Shown piece after piece: positions 20,847 to 30,013 of a DNA stretch of 64,000 nucleotides. Numbering within the stretch: the first letter of the stretch is position 1; each line of letters opens with the position of its first letter. This DNA is from Bradyrhizobium sp. CB1015. Its GTDB lineage: Bacteria > Pseudomonadota > Alphaproteobacteria > Rhizobiales > Xanthobacteraceae. The notes beneath the pieces are model-generated. The model did not search any database. It worked only from the letters and a program-made list of their open reading frames with translations, and was not told the origin of the DNA. A program made the translations under genes and the position numbers. The stretch is taken from assembly GCF_025200925.1 (NCBI RefSeq), contig NZ_CP104174.1:2294001-2358000 (forward strand), given 5' to 3'.

Positions 20847-22046
20847 ATGTTTAGAGGCATCCGACTGGCTTGTGCACTCCTGATTGCGACATCCGCGCCC
20901 TGCTGGGCAGCCGATCCGGTCGGTGTCACCGCGACAAGCATCAAGATCGGCGGCATCTTTCCGCTCAGCGGGCCCGCTTCCTCGATTGGCCAGGTCGGGC
21001 ATGGCGTGCTGGCGTATATGCGATCGGTCAACGATCGCGGCGGCATCAATGGACGCAAGATCGACTATCTGATGCTGGATGACGCCTACAGCCCGCCGAA
21101 GTCGGTGGAGCATGCACGGAAACTCGTCGAAAGCGACGAAGTCGCGTTCATGTTCAGCCAGCTCGGTACCGCAGGCAACACTGCCGTGGCAAAGTATCTT
21201 GCCGCCAAGCGCGTGCCGACGATCGCAATCGTCACAGGCGCGAGCAAGTTCACCAGTGTCAAGGATTATCCGCTGACCACCACCGGCCTCGTCAGCTATG
21301 ACACCGAAGGAAAGATCTATGCCAAATATCTGACGCGCGCGTTGCCCTCGGCGAAATACGCCATTCTCTACCAGAATGACGATCTCGGCCGCGACTACGT
21401 CAACGCGTTCAAGGCCGTTCTCGGCCCCGAGTTCGACAAGCGCGTAGTCATCGCCAGCTACGAGGTCACCGAGCCGACGATCGACTCGCAAGTCGTAGCG
21501 CTGAAGAGCTCGGGTGCGCAGGCGCTGTTCATCGCGGGCACGCCCAAGTTCGCCGCGCAGGCGATCCGCCGCGCCGCCGAGACGGCGTGGAAGCCAACGA
21601 TCCTGATCAATTTCCCGTCATCGTCGATCGCCGGAACGATCAAACCGGCAGGGCTTGAGAATTCCGCGGGCGTCATCGTCGGCACCTTCAACAAGGATCC
21701 CAACGACGAGAGCTGGAAGGACGACGAGGCAATCAAGGCCTATCGCGCCTTCTTCGATCGTTATCTGGCAGGCTCCGATATCACCAATACGAGTTATCTA
21801 ACCGGCTATCAGCAGGGCATGCTGCTGGAGCAGATCCTCAAGCAGTGCGGCGACGACCTCTCGCGCGAGAACGTCATCAAGCAGGCGAAGTCGCTGAAGA
21901 ACTTCACATTGTCGACGGCACTCCCAGGTATCCGGATCAACACCAGCGAAGCCAACAACATGGTCTGGACGCAGCTGCAACTTCAGCGCTGGACCGGAAG
22001 CCGGTGGGAATCGTTCGGTGGGATTCTTGACGCGAGCTCGGAATGA
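20847..22046 (+). CDS. ABC transporter substrate-binding protein, branched-chain amino-acid type
   Basis: A 399-aa periplasmic binding protein. The signal peptide is about 25 residues (start MFRGIRLACALLIATSAPCW, cleavage after AA), followed by the type 1 periplasmic-fold start IKIGGIFPLSGPASSIGQVGHG and GRKIDYLMLDDAYSPPKSVEHARKLV. It would capture a small acid or amide in the periplasm for import. No permease or ATPase genes lie in the window, so it must share a transporter encoded elsewhere or act as a sensor partner. GGAGG precedes ATG 20847. Confidence 0.9.
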   Translation: MFRGIRLACALLIATSAPCWAADPVGVTATSIKIGGIFPLSGPASSIGQVGHGVLAYMRSVNDRGGINGRKIDYLMLDDAYSPPKSVEHARKLVESDEVAFMFSQLGTAGNTAVAKYLAAKRVPTIAIVTGASKFTSVKDYPLTTTGLVSYDTEGKIYAKYLTRALPSAKYAILYQNDDLGRDYVNAFKAVLGPEFDKRVVIASYEVTEPTIDSQVVALKSSGAQALFIAGTPKFAAQAIRRAAETAWKPTILINFPSSSIAGTIKPAGLENSAGVIVGTFNKDPNDESWKDDEAIKAYRAFFDRYLAGSDITNTSYLTGYQQGMLLEQILKQCGDDLSRENVIKQAKSLKNFTLSTALPGIRINTSEANNMVWTQLQLQRWTGSRWESFGGILDASSE

Positions 22047-22121
22047 CCTATCCGCCCCATGACGTTCTAGGCCTTGAGGTGCGGCCCGACTAGGGCCGGA
22101 GACGATCAGGAGGAATCCACC

Positions 22122-22928
22122 ATGGCTGACTTGCGGATATTCTCCTACTTGCCGAACCCCCGGGTTTGGAAAGCAACCATCGCGGCGCGCTTCTGTGGCG
22201 TGGAGGTCGAGGTCAGGGGAGCTCCGCCCAAGGAGCTGCGGGACTGGTTATGGGACTATAACGCTCATCCTTTGGCGGAGCATGAACGCACCTCGCTTTC
22301 TTCGCTGGCGCGAACCGGTCGAGTCGGGCTGACCGGTTCGCAACTCTTCAAGACCCATGCGTTTATGGCAGCGCAGCCGTTCGGCAACGTGCCCGCCGCT
22401 TTCGGGCCTAATGGCGAAATCGGGATCTTCGAGTCGAACAGCATCATGCGGGCGGTGGCGCGGCTCGGCGAGTCGAAGTCCGCGCTCTATGGTCGCGACG
22501 CCTATGAGGCGTCGAGGATCGACAGCTTTCTCGATGTCAGCCTGGTCTTCGCCAGGGATTCGCAGATTTACCTCCTGGCGCTATCGAGCGACACGGTCGA
22601 TGCCGCCGTCCATGCGCGAGCCCAGGAGGCGTTTGCGATCTATGCTTCGGGCATCGAGCAGGCGCTGTCGCAGCAGCGCGAGGCGCTGGTGGGCACGGGG
22701 TTATCGCTGGCCGACATCTGCTTCGCTGCGGAGCTCGCGCTTTTCATGAACGAGCATGCGCGGGCCGATCAGCTGTGCAAGCTTGGGCTGGGGAGAATCC
22801 TGCATCCGGCGGTCCAGGATGACTATCCGCTGACTTTTGCTCATTTCACCCGTCTCGTCGAGCACGTGCATTTCCAGCCTGATCTGAAGCCATACGTTGA
22901 AAAGCTGCTGGCGAAGGCTGGCAACTGA
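22122..22928 (+). CDS. Glutathione S-transferase family protein
   Basis: A 268-aa protein with an N-terminal thioredoxin-like domain (RIFSYLPNPRVWKATIAARF, later VPAAFGPNGEIGIFESNSIMRAVARLG carrying the ES motif for glutathione) and an all-helical C-terminal domain (ASRIDSFLDVSL, SLADICFAAELALF). The layout recalls EF1-gamma-like GSTs. GGAGG precedes the ATG at 22122. With the HCCA isomerase-like protein this gives the cluster two potential glutathione-dependent steps. Confidence 0.85.
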   Translation: MADLRIFSYLPNPRVWKATIAARFCGVEVEVRGAPPKELRDWLWDYNAHPLAEHERTSLSSLARTGRVGLTGSQLFKTHAFMAAQPFGNVPAAFGPNGEIGIFESNSIMRAVARLGESKSALYGRDAYEASRIDSFLDVSLVFARDSQIYLLALSSDTVDAAVHARAQEAFAIYASGIEQALSQQREALVGTGLSLADICFAAELALFMNEHARADQLCKLGLGRILHPAVQDDYPLTFAHFTRLVEHVHFQPDLKPYVEKLLAKAGN

Positions 22929-22958
22929 CCTGCCGGCCGAACGTGGAGGACTAATCGC

Positions 22959-23660
22959 ATGACTGCGCCTATCTGCCTGATATCCGGTGTAGGACCTGGC
23001 ACAGGTTCCGCTCTCGCCAGGCGGTTTGCCGAGGGTGGCTATCGCCTCGCTCTGCTCGCCAGGAACGAGGAACGTCTCGCTGCCCTGGAGAAGGAACTGC
23101 CGGGTGCGAAAGGATTCCGCTGCGATGTTTCTGATCCCGAGCAGGTCGAAGCGGTGGGGTTGGCCGTGGAGCGCGATCTCGGCAATCCCGACGTGGTCAT
23201 CCACAACGCCGTTGGTGGTGCGTTCGGCACATTTCGCGAGATCGATCCATCGATCCTGAATCGCAACTTCCAGGTCAACACCATGGGACTATTGTATCTG
23301 GCGCGGCGGTTCGTCCCCGCGATGGTGACGGCCGGAAAGGGCGCGATCGTTGCCACCGGAAACACCTCGGCCCTGCGCGGCAAAGCCGGTTTCGCCGGCT
23401 TCGCGCCGACCAAGGCGGCGCAGCGAATCCTGGCCGAAGCGATGGCGCGCGATCTCGGGCCACAGGGCGTTCACGTCGCCTATGTCGTCGTCGATGCCGT
23501 GATTGATCTCGAGTGGACACGGAAACGCTGGCCGGATCGGCCGGACGATTTCTTTATCAAGCCGCGCGCCATCGCGGACGAGATCTGGCACGTCGTCCAC
23601 CAGCATCGCAGCGCATGGTCGTTCAATGTTGAACTCCGACCGTTCGGAGAGAGCTGGTAG
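22959..23660 (+). CDS. Short-chain dehydrogenase/reductase paralogue with Phe at the catalytic Tyr position
   Basis: A 233-aa SDR-fold protein. Cofactor motif LISGVGPGTGSALARRFAEGG; NNAG-like HNAVGGAFG; Ser region ATGNTSALRGKAG. The YxxxK motif aligns to FAPTK, so the catalytic Tyr is Phe, as in the SDR at 14205. The C-terminus WSFNVELRPFGESW matches that protein's end, indicating paralogy. It is the last gene before a 640-bp gene-poor gap and the strand switch. Confidence 0.82.
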   Translation: MTAPICLISGVGPGTGSALARRFAEGGYRLALLARNEERLAALEKELPGAKGFRCDVSDPEQVEAVGLAVERDLGNPDVVIHNAVGGAFGTFREIDPSILNRNFQVNTMGLLYLARRFVPAMVTAGKGAIVATGNTSALRGKAGFAGFAPTKAAQRILAEAMARDLGPQGVHVAYVVVDAVIDLEWTRKRWPDRPDDFFIKPRAIADEIWHVVHQHRSAWSFNVELRPFGESW

Positions 23661-24303
23661 TCGAGGCGTGTCGTCATGGGCCGCGCTGTCCCGTGCCGCG
23701 TCGGATTCTGGACCGTCTCGGGCTGAAAGCCAGCCTCGTCGGACGCACAGCACTGAATGTTCCTCCCGCCTCGGCTTAGCGCATCCGGCGGCGTCCGCAG
23801 CTTCCAAGACGCGCGCTACCGCATGAAAATTGGTGATTGCCGATTGTCCGGTTCTGGGGCCTCCAGCGACTCGGGAGATTAATGGGTACACAGCCTAGAC
23901 TAGGTCATGCCCTTCTCGCGGACCACGTGGCGGCGATGGTGCGATAAAAGTCGATTCGTTTGGCGTCGCGAAACGGCACAGAATTCAAGTTGAACATGAT
24001 GATGTCGATGACAAAGTAGAGCGCATTGATGCCACGCTCGTGCATGCCGCCTTCTGAAAGCGCGCATCGGCAAATCGGCAACGATCAAAGAGCTCAGAGT
24101 TGCGAGTGCGCTGGTTTGGTTATCCGGCACCGAGCCCGGACCTCAGCGGTGTCGCGGTCCGCCTCGACGTCGCGCCGTCTGGGTGCTCATTCCTGAGACG
24201 GCCGGTGGACGACGGCGTAACCTGGGCTTGGAAAATCGATTTTCTAAGCCGTCGTGCCCGGTTCGAATAAGCTGCTGGCTATTCCGTCCGAGTAGGGAAC
24301 GGC
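23661..24303. other. Gene-poor junction between the catabolic cluster and the - strand cassette
   Basis: No convincing gene here. On the - strand between about 24060 and 23905 a short frame reads like a protein tail (INALYFVIDIIMFNLN, then RIDFYRTIAATW), probably a gene remnant that I cannot name. The block ends in a near-perfect palindrome (24225-24250) close to the end of the poly-gamma-glutamate hydrolase gene. A GGTTCGAAT motif at 24260-24268 resembles a tRNA T-loop, but no tRNA folds around it. Confidence 0.5.
24225..24250. repeat. 26-bp near-perfect palindrome
   Basis: The 26 bases from 24225 to 24250 match their own reverse complement at 24 positions, centred on GAAAATCGATTTTC. It lies 54 bp beyond the stop of the last - strand cassette gene and between two convergent transcription units. 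It could act as a bidirectional transcript end (stable hairpin, no U-run) or as a protein-binding palindrome. Confidence 0.55.
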
Positions 24304-25014
24304 TCATACGCGGCTCATGGATTTACGCAAAGCGTCAACCAGTAGCCAAAATTGAGCGTTCGTCGTGTTTTTTCGCTGTCGCCTTGTGTTGATCCCGAAC
24401 AAGCTTCTACGATAGCTCGTTCCCATCTCGAGTTGGGCGCAGCCGCCAATTCTTGTCTTGTTTGCGATGTTGTCTGGGAGACTGCCGTCAAGCATCGGGT
24501 TGCTGGTAACCTCGGCCGGGATTCCTGCAGCATCCAATTCTTCCAGAACGATATCGCGCAACTCGTCGTCCAGTCCCCCGAGCTGAAGTCTTCCATTCGC
24601 CTGGGTGTCCGTACAGCCGTGCAAGCTGATACAACGTTGAGCGTTTTCAACCAACTTCGTGGCTATTGGCTCATCGTAGTGGGAAGCCGTCACATGCAGG
24701 TCGCCGTTGCTGGAGGGCAACAACCCTTCAAACAGCCAGAGGTCATGCAATCCAAGACCATCAACTGCGGTCGCCAGCGTAGCCGGATGATAGCCGGCCG
24801 TAGCTAGAGCGATCTCGCTTGTGCCGGTCTCAATGCCACCTCCGTGGAGGGCCATGATGATCTTTTGTGTTTCCGTGTTGTCCGTAACCTGTTCTTCCAC
24901 CAGTTGGCGCCACTCATGACGTAGCCATCTCTTTCCATATGCCATCCCTTCGACGTTGTTCGGATCATCGTACAGAGCAGTCATGGAATCATATTTGTCG
25001 GGTCCTCGTGGCAT
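24304..25014 (-). CDS. Poly-gamma-glutamate hydrolase family protein
   Basis: A 236-aa protein resembling the phage-type gamma-PGA hydrolase (PghP) zinc peptidase family. Conserved blocks: IMALHGGGIETGTSEIA (His57 and Glu62, probable zinc ligands), HVTASHYDEP, CISLHGC (His132), and GGCAQLEMGTSYRR. Start at ATG 25014 is preceded by GGAGA; a longer frame to 25173 adds a tail lacking family features. It would cut gamma-linked glutamate polymers such as capsules. It follows the giant lytic protein by 187 bp on the same strand, so it may be the last cassette member. No signal peptide is visible. Confidence 0.8.
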   Translation of the reverse strand: MPRGPDKYDSMTALYDDPNNVEGMAYGKRWLRHEWRQLVEEQVTDNTETQKIIMALHGGGIETGTSEIALATAGYHPATLATAVDGLGLHDLWLFEGLLPSSNGDLHVTASHYDEPIATKLVENAQRCISLHGCTDTQANGRLQLGGLDDELRDIVLEELDAAGIPAEVTSNPMLDGSLPDNIANKTRIGGCAQLEMGTSYRRSLFGINTRRQRKNTTNAQFWLLVDALRKSMSRV

Positions 25015-25201
25015 ATCACCGATCTCCGTGCAGTCGGCTTGAATGATCAAGAGCCAGTCGCGGCGTGCGGCTCTTGCTGGCGAATGGTGGACCTCCGGAC
25101 ACGATAAGGCTGCCGCCCTGAATTCTTCGAGAACGCGTCGCTCAGACCCGACCGGCGATCCGGATCGGACCATTTAGGTTGCAGGTTCCAGTTCGACATT
25201 C

Positions 25202-28200
25202 TTACCCGCCACCCGCCTTCTCGATCATGCGCATGACGGCATGGAGCTCCCTCTCGTAAGTCGGTCCGGTGGCGTAGCCTGCGCGCGCGACTTCGGTTGC
25301 GAAGGCGTATGGGTCGTGGGTGACCGCGAACGCCTTGGCGTACCGCTTGTTGCGCGCCAGAAATGAGCCGTGCTCGCTGAACGCGGTGGCAGCGTCGGGA
25401 TAGACGCGGAACCAGTCGCGCACGACATAGTCGTACTTGCCGTCGGGCCGCGGCGTCACCGAGATCACTTCGGGGAATTTGGCGTCGGGCCGCGACATGA
25501 CCTCCTTGGTCTTCAGCAACTGCCGCATGTTTTCGGGCATGCTGGCTTTTGCCTTGATACCGAAAAAATTGAAGCCGGGCGCATGCGCACTCCAGCCGGA
25601 TTCCAGCGCTGCCTGGCCGAGCGTTACCAGGGCGGGTACGCGGCTCGCCGCCTGCGAAGCCCTGGCTGACTCGCCGAACGTGGCGACGAACGCTTTCGGC
25701 GCGAGCTTCTTGCCCGGCACGTAGGGCAAGGGCGTCGGCGCAGGAGGCGTAGGAGCGGGGGCGGGCGGCAGCGACCGGCCACCCAGCGCGGCGCCAATCG
25801 CGACCTTGGTCGCCGCGCCGACGATGCCGTCGGCCTCCAGCCCGCTGCGCGACTGAAACCCACGCACCGCGCGTTCGGTGTTCGAACCAAAATCACCGTC
25901 CACTGCTAAATCGTAGCCGAGCCCGACAAGGGCGCGCTGCAGGCTGCTCACGCCGTCGCCTTTGCTGCCCCGGCGCAGCGTCGGTCCGAGCATGAATTCG
26001 GCGACGCCTTTGAGGCGGTCCACCAGCCCCGGATCGTCTCCCGCTTCGCCCGCGAGCAGGGCTTCCAGGGTGAGGGTCTCGTCGGTTGGAGATTCGCCCT
26101 CGCAGGCGGCGCGCACGTCCTCATCGTCGCTGAAATTCTCCTGCCAGTTCTCTTGCCAAGTCTCCTGCCATCCCTCGTCCTCGGCTTCGCTCTGCGCGCC
26201 CGGCAGCGGCGCGAGGTCGAGGTGGAAGTGGATGATAAGGGGATGCGGTCCATGCCAGTTGAGCCCCGTCACGCGCTTGTTCTTGTCTTTGCGCGTCGTG
26301 CCGACGAAGATCACGTTGCGCTTGCCGGTCTCCCGGTTGATCTCGTCGGCGACCGCGAAATCGTTGTAGATGATCCGCCATTTGGCCAGCATCGCCTTCG
26401 CGGTCTCGTTCACCGCGCGCAGCAACCTCAAGGCATCGTCGCGGAGATAGAAGCCGCGAGCGTCGCGCCTGTTCAGGAACAGATCGAGCGAATAGCCGCG
26501 GTCGTTGAAGCTCCCGCCGCCGTGTCCGCGATAGGTGCCCGCTCCGAGGCCTGCGCCGTAGCGGCGGCGCAGCTCGGCAAAGAAGCGGACCATGATCGGC
26601 GCGACAGGCGCCTTGTCGCTTCCGTCAATCGACGCGTGACTGACCAGCTCCACCCGCTGGGCCGGCGGCCCGAAATCGCCGAGCGAGCCGCCCGATGACT
26701 CGGTACGGAAGCGCATCTCTTCCTCGCGGCTGATCATCCAGGCGCGGCGGAGAACGTCGTCGGCGTACTTCGTCCCGAAGCGCATGCGGGCGCCCTTCAG
26801 CGTATCCTCGTAGTCGCCGCGCAGTGCCGCACTTCGTTCGTCGGCCGAAGGCTTTCCGCCCGTCCGCCGCGACCACTCCGCAGCCAATCTGGCAATGAAG
26901 GTATCGAGATCCTCGTCGACAGGAAGCGGCGCAGGCGGGGTCGGTGCCGGCGGGATGGGAGCAGGTGGAGTAGGTAGCGGCGCGATCTTGCCGCCGAGCG
27001 CTGCGGCGATAGCCGCCTTGGTGCGCGGGCCGACCACGCCGTCGGCGGCGAGGCCTGCGCGGGACTGAAAGGCGCGGACCGCTTTTTCGGTTGCAGCGCC
27101 AAATCGTCCGTCGATTTCGCCCGGCGAATGGCCGAGTTGCGCCAGCGCGCGCTGCAGCGCTTCGACACCGGCGCCGCCGTTGCCGCGGCGAAGCGTCGGT
27201 CCGATCACGAGAGCCGAGGCGCCCTGCAAGAGGTCGGCAGCTCCACCGGCCTCGGTGTCGAATGCGCGCACGCCCACGCCTGCAGGCCATCCCGCGTCAT
27301 CCGATTCCGGTTCGAACCACTCGGCCTCGAAATTTCGGGGCGCCGAGTGGGCGCCGCACCCGCATCCGCACCCTTCGTGGTCGATTTCGTCCTCGGACGA
27401 TTCAGGCCAGCGCGTGTCGGAGAAGTCTTCGTCGAGCTTGTCGCCAGGAAGGCCTGCTTCCACGTCCAGCCAAGCCAACGATTCCACGTCAGCTCTCTCG
27501 AAATGTGTTTCCGCGCTCGACATCGCATCGAAATTCTCGAAGGCCTCGCCATCCGGGGCTGTGCCGAGCTCGCTCAACAAGGTCGGGAGCAGTTTACCGG
27601 GCAGCGCACAATGGGTGATCGAATTCGGCACGGGGCGCAGCGCCACCGCGCCCGCACTGGCGCGGCCGTCGAATTTGTCGGTCGGAGATTTGGCGCGGTA
27701 AACGATGTCGACGCCCAAACCCGGCCGGGCTGCGGCGAGCGCCTTGAACGCGGCGATGGGCGGGCTTCCGTAGGTGGCGTCAAGCACCCACACCTTGACG
27801 AGCTTCGCGAGCGCGCCGGTGCCGAGCGCCGTGGATTTGTTCGCGTTGGCGAGCGTATAGAGCACGCCGTAGGCGCGCGAGTGCCCGGAAATGACGAGCC
27901 GGCCGATTTGCGTGCCGCCCCGCTCGAGGCGGCGGTCCGTCTCGCCCAGCACTTCGGCAAACAGCGCATTGAGCTGCGCAGGCCGGTCGAGCCCGTGTGC
28001 ACTCCAGCCTGCGTCGCTCCCAGTCTGGAGCTGCGGCACGATCAGCAGCATCGGCCGGCCGCTGTCGGTCACGATCTTGCCGAGCCGGAAGGTCGCCTCC
28101 GTCACGATGCCCGCAGGCATGGCTCGCGGCACGCCGCACGGACTGAGCAGCCCGTGGATGTAGAGCAACATGTCCAACGGCCCGCTGCCTCGAACGGCCG

Positions 28201-29992
28201 CGGCCGACGCGAATACGGCGATTTTCGTGCCGGTGACGCGGGAGCGGTAGATCCATAGCGCGCCGTCAAGATACGGCCTCGTGGGCGGAACGACGGCTTC
28301 GCCTTCGAACTCGCTCGTGATCGTCGGCTTGCGGCGAAACTCCCAGTGCCATTCCTCGGTAGGCAACTGCTCGAAGCCGTAAGCCGCTGCGTTCTGCTTC
28401 AGCCATCCATAGAACCAGCTCCTGCGCCAGGCCGCTCGGGCTGCGTCACTGCTGCTGTTGGCGATCTCGTATCCCGCTTTTCTGTTCTGATAGAAGTCGA
28501 CGGCAATGCCGTTCTGGTGATTGCTGTAGCCTGGCGCCGCAATCCGGCCACCCAGGCCAAAGCCGCCGTAGGCCTTCGACTTCAGCATGTAGGCGGCTGC
28601 TGCCTTCGAATGCGGACCTTCGGCAAGAGCTTCGCGGTGCGCGCGTGTCCGGTTGTAGTAGCCCTTGAAGTAGGTGAGCCACAGCGAGCGCTGGTGCTCG
28701 CTGCCGCGATAGCCGCTTGCTGCCGTCAATCGTTTCGTTCGCAGCGCGTCGGCATCACCCGCAATCTGAGCCTTCTGCAGATCTGCATTTGCAGCGGCGA
28801 GCAGGCGGCCTGCGGCCCGCGCGGTCTCCGGCCGCGTCTTGACGCCGGTGCCGGGGATCGTCTCGACCTGGGTGCTGCTCAGGTCAGGCAGGGGAGCACC
28901 CCTCGCCTTGCGGCTGCGGGCGATATGCTCGGCGAGCACACTGTTGCGAAAGGCGATCTGCTCCGCTGTTGCGGTCCACGCCTCGGACTCGAGATATTCA
29001 TCCTCACCTTCGTGTTCGTCCTCGGAGCAACGGCTGGCTCCAGATTCCAGCTCGCGAGCCTCCTCGAGCTCGCGCGCCCAAGGCTCCGAGCTTTCGTCTC
29101 GCGCGGCTTCGTCGTCCGCGGAAAGGCCATGCGATTCCCACGCCCGGGCTTCCAGCCCGGTGAACGACGTTTCATCGAAATCTTCCGAGAGCGTGCCTTC
29201 CTGCTCCGGTTCGAGGGTCTCGCCGAGCAGGGTCATGCCTTCAACGGCGAAGAAGGCGTAGCTATCCGCGTTGTCCAGAGCCTGCTTCGGGGACAGGGTC
29301 GAGTATTTCGGTTCGTGCTCGTAGGCCTGGTCCTTGATGCCGACATAGCGATGCGCGACCTCGTGGATGAGGGTCACCTCCTGTGTGTCGGGCGCCAGCG
29401 CGCTGAAGTTGCAGTGCCTCGGCCGTGTGTCGAAGCAGATGTGGACCTTGCCGAAACCGCCGAACAACTGCGTCGTCAGGGCATAACCGCAGACCGCTCC
29501 CTTGCTGTCCGTGGCGCAGTCGGTCTCGCCGCGGAACTTGATTCCATCCTTCAGCGCCTTTTCGATCCGCATCAGCCGCGTGACGATGTGACGGAGATTG
29601 TCGTGTTTTGTGGTGTGAAAATGACGCAGCAGCAGCTGCCGCGTGGCCGCGCTCATCCGATCCGGCCGTCCGTACGCGCTGCCGACGAACGAGGCCGCAT
29701 GCCGCACTGCGCGCAGACACCGGTCGGTGACGTCAAGCAGCAACTGCTTCTGCGTCGACGTACAGTTCGCGAAGGAGTGGGGTGAGCCCAGTTCCTCCTC
29801 GAAGGACTGGGATTCACCCGCACCAGTCCACTCCGTTTCGCCCGCTCCGCCCGAAAAGGCCACGAACGGGTTGTCCTCGAGCGTGGCGAACGCTTCAATT
29901 CCGCTGCGGTTCTCCGGCTCGGACGTCTCCGCGAACGGAGCGTCGAGGCCGAGCGGGTCGAGCGATTGGAAATCCTGCCTGGACCCGTGCAT
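25202..29992 (-). CDS. Giant multidomain cell-wall/protein hydrolase (1,596 aa)
   Basis: Modules in order, judged by motif: residues 75-255 M35/Lys-N-like aspzincin (HEVAH 210-214, NADSY with Asp242); 260-345 acidic linker; 390-555 VanY-type D-Ala-D-Ala carboxypeptidase (His492, Asp499, Glu546, His549); 570-800 alpha/beta-hydrolase-like (GHSRAYG with Ser705, possible Asp738 and His794); linker with CGCGCG at 875-880; 930-1000 peptidoglycan-binding domain; Pro-rich linker; 1040-1265 second LAS-type peptidase candidate (His1157, Asp1164, HFH 1255-1257); 1335-1404 second peptidoglycan-binding domain; Pro-rich linker; 1431-1596 GH73 glucosaminidase (ALESGW, Glu1464). No signal peptide. AGGAGG precedes the ATG. 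It lies 21 bp after the 388-aa gene. Such a combination would attack peptide and glycan bonds of peptidoglycan plus proteins; target and export route are unknown. Confidence 0.85.
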   Translation of the reverse strand: MHGSRQDFQSLDPLGLDAPFAETSEPENRSGIEAFATLEDNPFVAFSGGAGETEWTGAGESQSFEEELGSPHSFANCTSTQKQLLLDVTDRCLRAVRHAASFVGSAYGRPDRMSAATRQLLLRHFHTTKHDNLRHIVTRLMRIEKALKDGIKFRGETDCATDSKGAVCGYALTTQLFGGFGKVHICFDTRPRHCNFSALAPDTQEVTLIHEVAHRYVGIKDQAYEHEPKYSTLSPKQALDNADSYAFFAVEGMTLLGETLEPEQEGTLSEDFDETSFTGLEARAWESHGLSADDEAARDESSEPWARELEEARELESGASRCSEDEHEGEDEYLESEAWTATAEQIAFRNSVLAEHIARSRKARGAPLPDLSSTQVETIPGTGVKTRPETARAAGRLLAAANADLQKAQIAGDADALRTKRLTAASGYRGSEHQRSLWLTYFKGYYNRTRAHREALAEGPHSKAAAAYMLKSKAYGGFGLGGRIAAPGYSNHQNGIAVDFYQNRKAGYEIANSSSDAARAAWRRSWFYGWLKQNAAAYGFEQLPTEEWHWEFRRKPTITSEFEGEAVVPPTRPYLDGALWIYRSRVTGTKIAVFASAAAVRGSGPLDMLLYIHGLLSPCGVPRAMPAGIVTEATFRLGKIVTDSGRPMLLIVPQLQTGSDAGWSAHGLDRPAQLNALFAEVLGETDRRLERGGTQIGRLVISGHSRAYGVLYTLANANKSTALGTGALAKLVKVWVLDATYGSPPIAAFKALAAARPGLGVDIVYRAKSPTDKFDGRASAGAVALRPVPNSITHCALPGKLLPTLLSELGTAPDGEAFENFDAMSSAETHFERADVESLAWLDVEAGLPGDKLDEDFSDTRWPESSEDEIDHEGCGCGCGAHSAPRNFEAEWFEPESDDAGWPAGVGVRAFDTEAGGAADLLQGASALVIGPTLRRGNGGAGVEALQRALAQLGHSPGEIDGRFGAATEKAVRAFQSRAGLAADGVVGPRTKAAIAAALGGKIAPLPTPPAPIPPAPTPPAPLPVDEDLDTFIARLAAEWSRRTGGKPSADERSAALRGDYEDTLKGARMRFGTKYADDVLRRAWMISREEEMRFRTESSGGSLGDFGPPAQRVELVSHASIDGSDKAPVAPIMVRFFAELRRRYGAGLGAGTYRGHGGGSFNDRGYSLDLFLNRRDARGFYLRDDALRLLRAVNETAKAMLAKWRIIYNDFAVADEINRETGKRNVIFVGTTRKDKNKRVTGLNWHGPHPLIIHFHLDLAPLPGAQSEAEDEGWQETWQENWQENFSDDEDVRAACEGESPTDETLTLEALLAGEAGDDPGLVDRLKGVAEFMLGPTLRRGSKGDGVSSLQRALVGLGYDLAVDGDFGSNTERAVRGFQSRSGLEADGIVGAATKVAIGAALGGRSLPPAPAPTPPAPTPLPYVPGKKLAPKAFVATFGESARASQAASRVPALVTLGQAALESGWSAHAPGFNFFGIKAKASMPENMRQLLKTKEVMSRPDAKFPEVISVTPRPDGKYDYVVRDWFRVYPDAATAFSEHGSFLARNKRYAKAFAVTHDPYAFATEVARAGYATGPTYERELHAVMRMIEKAGGG

Positions 29993-30013
29993 CGTCTGCC
30001 TCCTGCGTTGACC

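Noticed and set aside
24251..24300. T-loop-like GGTTCGAAT suggesting a tRNA or att site
   Set aside because: No acceptor stem, anticodon arm or CCA end could be folded around it.
28346..29785. 479-aa + strand frame opposite the giant hydrolase
   Set aside because: Antisense composition; the - strand frame has clear domain motifs.
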